Translations under genes and position numbers: made by a program
NCBI GenBank assembly: GCA_028565635.1
Contig: JAOXYB010002458.1
Location: 1-20,383, forward strand
Reading direction: 5' to 3'
Origin: Phoronis ovalis
Lineage: Eukaryota; Phoronida; Phoronidae
Length of the DNA stretch: 20,383 bases
The notes under the pieces: generated by a model
Seen by the model: the letters and a program-made list of their open reading frames with translations, nothing else
What the model was told of the DNA's origin: nothing
Database searches by the model: none
In this document: positions 8,124 to 17,042 of the stretch, in pieces
Position numbering within the stretch: position 1 is the first letter of the stretch
Layout of the letters: each line of letters begins with the position of its first letter

Positions 8124-9713
8124 TAGACTGAAGTAAAAAATATTTTTCAGCTTTAAATTATAACATACCTATAAAAGCTACAACAACATAGAGGTATATA
8201 AATTGTTTTGTACTACTAGATTTATGACATATGTTTCAATTACATATCTTTAATTTGATTATTACACTTTGGCATTAATTGATTTCATAAATTAGTACAC
8301 CTGGATAGAGAGATAAGCATTTTTCTATTGTTTTTCACAGGATACCTGGGGAGTCAGTAATTAATGAGTAATTGAAGAACTCTAATGCATTTATAAATCC
8401 ATATATTTTCTGTGCACATGACCAGTCATCTCCTTATCATGCCTGTTTACTAATCTTGATCCCCTGCCTGCTAAAATCGCTAAATACATTGTTTTGATTA
8501 AAGTCATAAAGGTAGAAGATATGAACAATGTATGTTGTTTATGTTAAAACTGGTAAAAATTTAAGCGTTAAAAACAAAAGACTTACGTGGGATATTGTTG
8601 TACATTATTGGTAAAACAAAAAATACATAAAGTCAATAGTATCATCAATACTTGTGCACCTAAAAAAATAACATTCCTTAGTTGTTCTTTTATTGAACTG
8701 CACAAATGTTTCTACTCTGATACTATACTCATTTAGTATAAAGTCCTCAATGAAAACTATACTTGATGTCCTAAACAGTTAGTTAAAATATTTTTAATTT
8801 GTTAATTTTGGTTTGCAAACTTCTGCTAAAATTAAAAGTCACATATTCTGGCAGCACAATGCATTTTAAATAAATGTTATTTTATTCCTAAAGAGTATGT
8901 CCTTGTTTGTAAGGTATAAAACAGTGTATATTGCACAAATTGATAAATCATCTGTTGTTTTTATATTATCCTTACCTTGTTAACTTGAGTAGGTGTACCT
9001 TGATGCTATGTTTCAGTACTTATTGACATATTGATTTGTCATTTTTTTCTACTTATCCCTTTTCCTTGTCAGTAATTGAGGTAAATGGTACTTACTATGT
9101 TGGTAGTAAATCTGGACATGTTTTTCGTATAAGTTACTATATATTTTTATAGTTTTGTAAGAATAATAAATATTGACCTGATGTAGCTAACCCCAAACTA
9201 AATCTGAAATACGAAGAGAGAGACGTAGACATGAGGGAATGTGCGCTACATACTACATTTCACATGATGTGCATCCAAGTTTCCTAATTGATAAAATCAA
9301 TTTAAGAAATAGATAACGCGCAAACATGGGTCAATGCGGGAACAAACATATTATTGGAAGCAATGAAGTTAAAAAAACTGTGAAGACAGTACATGCTTAA
9401 TGTTTTTATTATCCAAGTAATTGTTAGTTACATGGTGTATCAGCACATCCTGGTTGTCAATCATTCTTATAAAAGACATCAATGTTTATGTATTACATTG
9501 TTACACTTCAGTGAAGGTATACAAGTATTACAATTAATATTACAACAGGAAATAAATGGCTAATTAAACTTGATTTATTTATGTATATACTAAATTAATT
9601 TCTACTTATTAATCAAAAAATATACTTGTCCGTGCATATATTTAAATTGTGTAAAAATTTGCGACTTCTGGAGTTGTCAGACATGATGTTCATATTTTGG
9701 GGTTCAGAAATTT
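8124..9713 (+). other. Jagged intron 1, intervening stretch, no gene seen
   Basis: This is AT-rich sequence with no long frame. A patch at about 9190-9360 has several CpGs (for example AACGCGCAAA near 9316) and stands out from its surroundings. It may be a conserved or recently inserted fragment, but no repeat boundary is visible. Confidence 0.5.
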
Positions 9714-9737
9714 AAAAAAACGGGTCCATGTCGATAG

Positions 9738-9808
9738 TCCGAAGGTTCATTGATCCGAAGGTTCGTTGGTCAGAAGGTTCATTGGTCCGAAGGTTCATTG
9801 ATCCGAAA
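9738..9808 (+). repeat. 16-bp tandem repeat, about 4.4 copies
   Basis: Units begin at 9738, 9754, 9770, 9786 and 9802 (partial) with consensus TCCGAAGGTTCATTGR. Copies differ at one or two positions, for example GTTCG for GTTCA in the second and TCAG for TCCG in the third. The same motif, inverted, makes up the opposite end of the element, so these are probably subterminal transposase-binding repeats. Confidence 0.9.
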
Positions 9809-10975
9809 AACCCATTATAGGGAATGTCATGGGGCTCTAACGAACATGTGATATTTTGATATATCCCGGAATAAATACTTTAAAAAGGTTCCCCATGCGC
9901 ATATTTAACGCTTCCTCATTTCCAGCACTACAATTCTATTGCTTCTATTATTTATTGCTTTTTTCTTCCTTTTTATAGAATCATATACGTGTTATAATGT
10001 TTCCGTCTCCATTTGAGGTCCTGAACGGGTATTCTGAATATCGCATACATTCTTCTTTTAGCCATATAATAATAGCAAGACGACAAACAGAATAGTTGAT
10101 ATTAAATGATAATGTACCAGAAAGAGTTCTCACAGCGCTTAGTGATTGTAATCTTTTTTATTTATTTTCATCTGTTTTATTTATTTACGGCCAAGTTCTT
10201 TTTCATGCAACACAAATGAGTATTCAGGTTTCTAACTCGTTTTGTTTGATAACACTGTTTTATTCTTTTGGAATGAGTAATAATGATATTAAAAAATGAT
10301 TCTCTGTTGTTTTATCCCGGGGGAGGGACGGGCAATATAAAAGTGGGTACGCAATCCATGCTCTAACAAATTTCGCGATAAAGGATTTTTTCGCGCCACC
10401 GGCACCTAACACTCTTATGATCAGTTTTTGTCTAAAATCATGAAGAGATTTTTTTTGTAGGTTTAACACTTTGTTAGGGTCATCGTTTCACTCGCGATCT
10501 GCCATCATGTCGGTGCTTGACAGCGGGATAAAAGCATCTTGTGTGTGTGTACATCCACATCAAAAGTGGGAACTGACACTAACACTGGTAAAAAAACGAA
10601 TAAAAAAATTCCCATGTTTATTTATATAGCACACCAACTATTTATATTCAACGAGTGGGTGAATTAAATTCTGCTATACAAGACATGCGAGAGTAAATTC
10701 CCTATACGATAAAAAAAATAAAAAAATTTATTTGCCTTTCATTCCACCCTTGCCTTTGTCTTATGCCAGAATATTAATTCCTTGTCCGGTTATTTGCCCC
10801 ATGTTTATCATGGTTTGCAATCCAGGGCTTTCAACAAGGGTTTAAAAAGGCCGCTGCTTTTACAGCGCGATCTGGCGGATTATGCCACGTGGTTCATGTC
10901 TATTGCCGACTTTTGTGACAGGTTTTATTGATTATGTTGAGGGTAAGTGAAAGTTGCAAGGTAATGTGATCGATT

Positions 10976-11017
10976 AACTTTCGGACCAATGAACCTTCGG
11001 GCTATCGAGCTGACCCC
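10976..11017 (-). repeat. Right terminal inverted repeat of the CCGAAGG element
   Basis: On the minus strand this reads from GGGGTCAGC through TCGATAGCCCGAAGG to GGTCCGAAAGTT, holding one full and one partial 16-bp unit. It mirrors 9722-9766 with three mismatches inside the 33-base core and one gap near the tip. Confidence 0.75.
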
Positions 11018-11025
11018 AAAAAAAC

Positions 11026-11603
11026 TACAGGTACTAAAATGAGTAGTTTACTCTTATAAAAAGTTGAAAATAGGAGTCGGCAACTGTTTTCAGATGTAAG
11101 CATGCTCATATTTATCTCAGTTTGATTCTTTTGGGGAAAAAGAATGTGTATTTAATTTACTATTTTGTGTTTTAAAGTGCATACACTTAATGTATACTGA
11201 TCTCAAAAAAAGCTTATATTTGTAATAATTACTTCGTATAATTATAACTAAGTGCCAGTACCAGCATTCCAAATGTTACTAACCGTATTTCAGAATATCG
11301 TATAATATTTGTAAAAAGAAATGCCATTCAAATATGAGGATCTCCTGCCGGCACTGTTGTTCATATTGTGAATCTACAGTATAGTAGTACATGACTACTA
11401 GAGTAGTTGAAGCATGATGACATTAACATATGGACAGTTATACATGGACAAAATGTTAACAATGATTGAAATTTTGGTAACATACAATATTTTGCCTGGA
11501 GCTCTCTAGTAAATATTTGAATATACTATGCCATGTATAAAATTTGCAATTGAATAATTTTCTGCTTGTAAGGAACTTTTTGGTAGAAGTTTTTATTAGA
11601 AAA
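11026..11603 (+). other. Jagged intron 1, short stretch, no gene seen
   Basis: This is AT-rich sequence following the CCGAAGG element. The only structure seen is a small perfect inverted repeat at 11382-11400, with arms TAGTAGT and ACTACTA around ACATG. No coding frame or repeat boundary is visible. Confidence 0.5.
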
Positions 11604-12038
11604 TCAGTAGATTGAAACTTTTCGTGATGAGAAAAGAACACCTGTCTGTATCAAATCAAAACATAGGGTCTGGAAAACACACATACTTATCCGTATTGCC
11701 ATGGCAACCCTGTAACTTTTTGATAGAATTACACTAAGTTTGGTGTGTTGTACAGGTGATAATAAGTTCAAACGTGAGTTTTTAAGATTTACAAGAAAAA
11801 CCTGATTGCACTGAAAAGTTTTAAAAACCAATATCTCACCGACATGCTTTGCCACAGATATATCCAGTAAAATAATAAGTCCCTTGGCAAATATAAAACA
11901 AATGTTCTCACCAATATCTTTAATGTAAGGAAAGTACGTCATTCGGTAGCATAAATGTAGGATATAAAACAAATTTTCTGTTTCTGACATATATTTTGAC
12001 CTATTGCAGATAGGGTAACTTCGTGGATTTTCACGCAT
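11604..12038 (-). CDS. Unassigned minus-strand ORF, 144 codons
   Basis: On the minus strand a frame starts at the ATG ending at 12038 and runs 144 codons to a stop at 11604; it is open upstream to at least 12080. It is the longest frame in the window. With stop codons as common as they are in this AT-rich DNA, I would expect a run this long only rarely by chance. The product would be basic and rich in hydrophobic, cysteine and serine residues (for example HVGEILVFKTFQCNQVFLVN). I recognise no domain, signal peptide or transposase motif. No clear splice sites frame it, and no paired repeats mark it as an element. It may be a relic of a transposon gene, an exon of a nested gene on the opposite strand, or chance. 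Confidence 0.15.
   Translation of the reverse strand: MRENPRSYPICNRSKYMSETENLFYILHLCYRMTYFPYIKDIGENICFIFAKGLIILLDISVAKHVGEILVFKTFQCNQVFLVNLKNSRLNLLSPVQHTKLSVILSKSYRVAMAIRISMCVFQTLCFDLIQTGVLFSSRKVSIY
11695..11708. promoter_or_regulatory. RFX X-box-like palindrome
   Basis: ATTGCCATGGCAAC matches the fully symmetric RFX X-box GTTGCCATGGCAAC at 13 of 14 positions. RFX factors control ciliary and other genes in animals. The site lies inside the first intron, where enhancers are common, and also inside the unassigned minus-strand ORF. It is a motif match only. Confidence 0.3.
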
Positions 12039-12451
12039 GCAGATTAATTTAATGGAAACCTTCAAATGACTGATGTACAATATTTGTAGTACACATCATC
12101 AGTAGTAATCCAGACATAATTTGTATTATTCAGTCAATACAGTATAAGCACCTCTTAACTTCTAACAGAAAAAATACTCATCAAAAATTAAGTAGAAACC
12201 ATTAAGGATAATACCTTTACATAGTAAGCTGAAGTGGTTGTGTGAAAATAAGTTATTCAAAAGCCCTTATTCTCATAGATTAAATTTATCATGAAAAAGT
12301 TTTAGTCAGAAACCTTGGAAAAAGTGATATGTTAAAAAACACAATATGTCTTGTTTATTGTGTAAAATAAGATTTGAGTTGAACTGTTACGGCTGCTAAA
12401 TACCATGAGATAGAAACAAAATAATAGATTTTATCAAAAAAATAATAATAT
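12039..12451 (+). other. Jagged intron 1, no gene seen
   Basis: This is AT-rich sequence between the unassigned minus-strand ORF and the 26-bp tandem repeat. I see no coding frame, no paired repeat and no clear regulatory motif in it. Confidence 0.5.
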
Positions 12452-12530
12452 ACTGTATACTTGGTATACAATTATACACTGTATACTTAGCATATAATTA
12501 TGTACTGTATTGGAATTACTTGGTATGTAA
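12452..12530 (+). repeat. 26-bp imperfect tandem repeat, three copies
   Basis: Copies start with ACTGTAT at 12452, 12478 and 12504. The first two agree closely (ACTGTATACTTGGTATAC and ACTGTATACTTAGCATAT) and the third has diverged. Each of the first two units contains the small palindrome GTATAC. This is a minisatellite-like array with no evident function. Confidence 0.75.
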
Positions 12531-15420
12531 TAAAAAAATTAGTTTAATTACATCAATTATTACCTCATGCCATTTATACACAGGCTATGTGGAGAGAAAT
12601 AATTGAGGGGGATAATGTGCACCCCTTTTTAGAAAATTGACCAATTTAATTGACATTGATTAAAATGAGCTTACTATTTTAAGGGGCAAATGCATCATTT
12701 AGAAAATTCCCACACTGCAACAGGACAGATGGTTGATGATCTGAAAACTTGTTTACAGCATTGTTTGAAATTGTAAGACAACAATACAAAACTGCAGTAG
12801 ATTAAATAGTTGAATTCTTGCTTATGCCATACCCCATAGTCATATTTTATGTGCATTTGGGTATTTTTAGTCATACTCTGCAAAGCTACTTATTTTCAAG
12901 GAAATTGAGTATTCCATCATTAAGTATGCTGTTGTTTTGTTTCATTCAGTAAGCATCATAAAATATAAGAATTCATGAACATAAAAAACAATTATAAGCA
13001 AAGAGACATTGAACTTTCTTTTTATCGCTGTATTGTATAAGTTCAATTATTGTATTGTATAAATGTCATTATGGTTTTCTTCATTTTTTATTATATTTTT
13101 CCTTTGGGAATTCATTTAGGAAATTAAAGTTATTGCAATAGTCATACTTATAGCACTTATTTCACACAAAATACTACAGGCATATTATAGTATTTCTCAC
13201 TTTCTAACCACGGAAATAACATTCTTAAATGAAACAAAATATTTAAAATTTTATTCTTTTACTCAGAATAGCTACTCATAATATCTCTTGGGACTTCATA
13301 CTTTATGCATCATGAATGGATAACTCTGTTACCATAGAAACTGTCATATCAATTGTGCTCAGAAGATTTTGACAAATTTCTGATGACTTCATGCTCATAA
13401 CAGTAGCTGCATTCTTGTATAACATTGCATTGATTATATTTTCATTCTCATAACAGAGGTCCACTACTTACTTAAAATGATACCAAGCTGTAGTATGTGT
13501 CCTGTTTCTGCAGCATGTTTTTGCAATTTCTTTGTTTGCTAAATTGTTTTTGTCCTAACTTGGTTCCCAACATGTTTTTGTTGCTATAATGTTGGCAAAG
13601 TTTACAAATAGCTTGATTGCAAGTAAATTTGTTTGCTGACGGCTGCGTTTCAATTATTGGGAGCTGAGGACCAGACATAACCATAATTGTTAGAATAGTG
13701 TCAGAGTAAAATAAATGTATCAGAAAAAATGTCATTTATGAATGATAAATTCTTTTAATTTTGAATATTATGTTTTATATAATCAATAATATGGTAACAT
13801 TAACGATTTACTATGTGCAGCATGCATGATAAATAACTAGTGATAGCTTGTCCTAAAATGTTTCCCAGGCTTTTGGAAGCCATTAGTTGAATATGTAATA
13901 TTATTCATCTTTGGCTCACATGATTACTAATAACAAGCAAAGTTGCAAGTTGGTTGCATCCTTTATGTTTTAACCAGCTGTCATAGTTGCTGCTGAATCC
14001 TGTCATTCTTGTATTTCCATATACTTATTGTACAGTAAATTGTAGTTTCCCCCACCCTTTCGTCCAATGCAATGGACTTTCTCCATAGGGATTTTGTTTA
14101 TATTTAATAACTAATAATTAAGTAGAATTTTATATTTTTTAATTTTTCACTCTTTATAGCAGGTATACACTGAAGAACCTTGGAGTCAACAGCTTTAGTG
14201 CAAAGGTGAACTTTGTGCAACCACTAGTACTTTACAGTAGAAAACATTAAAAAATGTTTTATTTATATGGATAAACTTTACAATAGCTGTCCAGCTTACT
14301 TTATGATATCACAGAAGTATATTGATAACAGAAATCTGGGGTAGTCATTATTACACAGGAGTTTTTACAATAATATTTTGACAACATTTTATAATGTATT
14401 TTATCTAAAGCAGGTGATTCTTTGATGCATTTTCCATGCTGTGATGTAACTTTTATAATTGCAGGATTTTTAGTAAATTGAAAATTGATGAGTTTCTTCT
14501 GGATTTCAATCTAGTTATTAGCTCAAACTAATTAGAATTTAGAGAACTGCAAGTACTTTCTGTAGTATGTGAAGCAATGTAAATATACTTAGTTAAAAAG
14601 TTTGTATACCCTGTTCTAGAATACAATACCTGAATTTCAAAGTACTTTCCAAGGACTCCAAATTAGATGCATTACATTTTAAAAACTGAATACAAATGAT
14701 GGCATAAGAAGAAAGCTCTGTATTTAAAATATTAGCAATAATTTTGCTTCATACAAAAATAAGATATAAAGGTTCATAATTTAAACTTGAATCATAAAAT
14801 AATATAGATTACCTCATAAAACAGCATTTACCTTGTCTAGGGGTTACTATATACACTGATATCAGATTGACTTGCTGCTTCTGAATTATTTAGTAGTTTG
14901 TAAGATGGCAAATATTTAGTTTTAAGACACTAATGAATCTACATGCAGTTTATTAGTACTATGCGGTTTTGTTTGGCTATAGATGAAATTTAACTACGGA
15001 ATGGTAGGCTTGGACAGTTGAAATTTCACTTTATATATCCATACCTGTAAATTGGCAGAATTTTTTAGCAGGAAATTTGGTATATTTTCAAACAAGTCCT
15101 TGTTGCAATGTAATGGCAGAAAATGAGCTACACTCACAACAAAATGATAGCTATACATATCGTGATATTTCTGAAATAATACATTTTTATAATTTGTCAC
15201 ACAACAAGAGGCAAACCAAGAACAAGTAGATTGCTTACTAACAAAGCAAGGGTTACTGTTAGTGACTTTCGTGGCCTTTGCATGATCTCTATATCACCTT
15301 TCAGCATCATTTTTTGAGTTTTTCATTAAATATTAAAAATTCTCATTTTGGACTTCTTGATCTTAAAATGACCCCTTGAGCTTTTGAAGGTTTAAAAGCA
15401 AAAGAACTAATTTCTGAAGG
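12531..15420 (+). other. Jagged intron 1, no gene seen
   Basis: This is AT-rich, CpG-poor sequence. Minus-strand frames of up to 87 codons occur, but they have no recognisable motif and no supporting splice sites. A TGTGGGAA core (12707-12714, minus strand) is a third CSL-like match, but it is isolated and probably due to chance. Confidence 0.5.
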
Positions 15421-15530
15421 ATTCGAGCAAAATTTTGACCTTGTGGCCTCTAAGTGACCTTTTTGATCTCAAGTACTGGACTGTGTTTTACAAGCCTTTA
15501 GGACTAACCTTTGACATCAAGATCAATTAA
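15421..15530 (+). repeat. TGACCT-rich stretch, probable fragment of a dispersed repeat
   Basis: TGACCTT occurs at 15436-15442 and again from 15455, with the related AACCTTTGACATC near 15508. TGACCT is the reverse of the AGGTCA nuclear-receptor half-site. Direct clusters of TGACCTT are also common in dispersed repeats of molluscs, as I recall. A repeat fragment is the likelier reading; element limits are not visible. Confidence 0.3.
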
Positions 15531-16479
15531 CAGTTAGCACCTAAGGTGCCATGTCCCAGACTCTAACGTCTTCGAGATATTGCTTGCTGACTGAAAAATG
15601 AAAAAAGAAAGATTCAAACATGCAAAACCAATAGGCTTGACCCTAATATTTAATGGCAAACCATTACTGTGACCGTAAACTTGCGCCATCTTATTTTTGC
15701 TGCATGATGGACACTATAGGATTTCTGTGTACTGCAGATGTACACAAAAAAGGTGGAGATCAGAATGTTTTACTATACAGTTCTTGCAGTTATTGTTAGG
15801 ATGAAGATCAAATTTGTTTTAACTCCTTGAGGCCAATATTGCATTTGTTGTTAATTGACTTAGAAAATGAAATAGATGGCGACAACAGCAGATGTTCTAT
15901 CCAATGTATGATAGGATTTGTTTCCGTAATAGATTTATCAATAATTCAATGTCCAATTCATTTGATATAATATGGAGACGTTACTCTGTAATATACTGGT
16001 TGTGTCATAAAAAGTGGAATAATGAGTCTTTATGCAGGTATGCTAGATTTTGTGTTATATCAGATGTGTGATTGTGGGGTCATATCCCCACATCTTAGAC
16101 TGCCTTTATATGGCGCATATATGTATTGACAAGGAGTGCAAAAGCAACTGGTAGGTGTTGCCTTGCAAGGTATTGTTAAAAATATAGTTCCCATAGGTAG
16201 TTTTGAATTACTTTGATGACAGTATCCACTGATTTCTTTTGAAGATCTAATTAATTGAATAGCATAGCAAACAGAAAGATAAAGATGGTACAAGGTATGA
16301 CATCAAAGCTGCATAATACAAGTACGCAGTAATGATGCACACTGATATTTACAAAAGTAGCCCTGATGAGAAAATTTAGCTCAGGTTTTTTTATGATTTC
16401 AATTTGCTTTTATGTGAAAAAATGATGAACAGCTGCTACCTGCCTGCTTTCAAGTCTGCACCCTTGCATGTTTGGTTCT
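15531..16479 (+). other. Jagged intron 1, no gene seen
   Basis: Mixed AT-rich sequence, somewhat richer in GC than the preceding kilobases. A minus-strand frame of 77 codons at 16060-16293 has no recognisable motif. No paired repeat is visible. Part may belong to dispersed repeats flanking the block that follows. Confidence 0.4.
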
Positions 16480-16795
16480 GTACCAACCCCAGGAGGCACT
16501 TGCATATATAATGAATACAGGGTGTGCCAAATGGATAACTTTTTCACCGATAAATCCCTAAAAATGGGTTCACTTTTCAACAAAAAATGAGTAGTTTTTT
16601 CATGATTTCATTAAAAGGTAGTGTTTCCGGGGGGATTTTTCTGAGAGAAAACCTTAAAAATGGGTCTTTTTATGACAGCAAAGCCTAAAAATTGGTCCAT
16701 TTTAAGGCAAAAATCTCAAAATAATTGGTGCATATTTTAAGTTTGGGATGCACACCCCCATCTAAACATATTGTCAGTACCCCCTCTACTGGTAC
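16480..16795 (+). repeat. Repeat-like block with CCTAAAAATGGGTC motif copies
   Basis: Variants of CCTAAAAATGGGTC followed by a T-rich run occur at 16557, 16652 and 16684. The block is set between a C/G-rich entry (ACCCCAGGAGGCAC near 16486) and exit (CACACCCCCATC near 16751). It differs in texture from the surrounding intron, with A runs, short G runs and sharp edges. A dispersed transposon-derived repeat is likely, but I cannot name a family or fix the ends, and no target duplication was seen. Confidence 0.4.
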
Positions 16796-17019
16796 AGGAA
16801 GGCTTTTTCAAGCAGTTGGTGTCGAAGGGACTAGCAAACGGAGCAAGTTGATAGATGTGCAAAACAACAGAAGTGCTGGGAGATATGCACAAGAGAAGCA
16901 GAAATTTGCTGTGACAAAATGTTTGCATCTAAATGTTATAGATGATATAGATGGCCCCTTGCTAGTGGTCTCTACTATACAGTTGGAACAGCTGCAAAAA
17001 GTTTGGAATGTGTTTGTAG

Positions 17020-17039
17020 GAAAGTGTATGTACACTTTC
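17020..17039. repeat. 20-bp near-perfect dyad
   Basis: GAAAGTGTA (17020-17028) and TACACTTTC (17031-17039) are exact reverse complements separated only by TG. Such a tight dyad suits a dimeric protein-binding site better than an RNA hairpin. No gene start is visible beside it. Confidence 0.7.
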
Positions 17040-17042
17040 TAG

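Larger units (their letters stand above)
9722..11017. mobile_element. 1.3-kb inverted-repeat element with 16-bp CCGAAGG subterminal repeats
   Basis: Inward from 9722 the left end reads GGGTCCATG then TCGATAGTCCGAAGGTTC. Inward from 11017, on the minus strand, the right end reads GGGGTCAGC then TCGATAGCCCGAAGGTTC. From TCGATAG inward 30 of 33 bases agree, so these are imperfect terminal inverted repeats of about 44 bp with one gap. The left end continues as a 16-bp tandem array. The flanks are AAAAAAAC on both sides (9714-9721 and 11018-11025), which could be an 8-bp target duplication as in hAT-type elements; A runs are so common here that this is weak. The interior has clearly more CpG than the rest of the intron and no intact transposase. 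It is most likely a non-autonomous DNA transposon. A Helitron-like origin is less likely given inverted ends. Confidence 0.7.

Noticed and set aside
12707-12714. A third CSL-type core site
   Set aside because: It is isolated deep in the intron, lacks the full flanking consensus, and about one such match is expected by chance.
13472-13735. An 87-codon minus-strand frame
   Set aside because: No motif, no supporting signals, and a length not rare for this composition.
16725-17042. A 105-codon plus-strand frame
   Set aside because: It begins at TTG with no usable ATG, its first part lies in the repeat-like block, other frames on the opposite strand are equally open, and no domain is recognisable.
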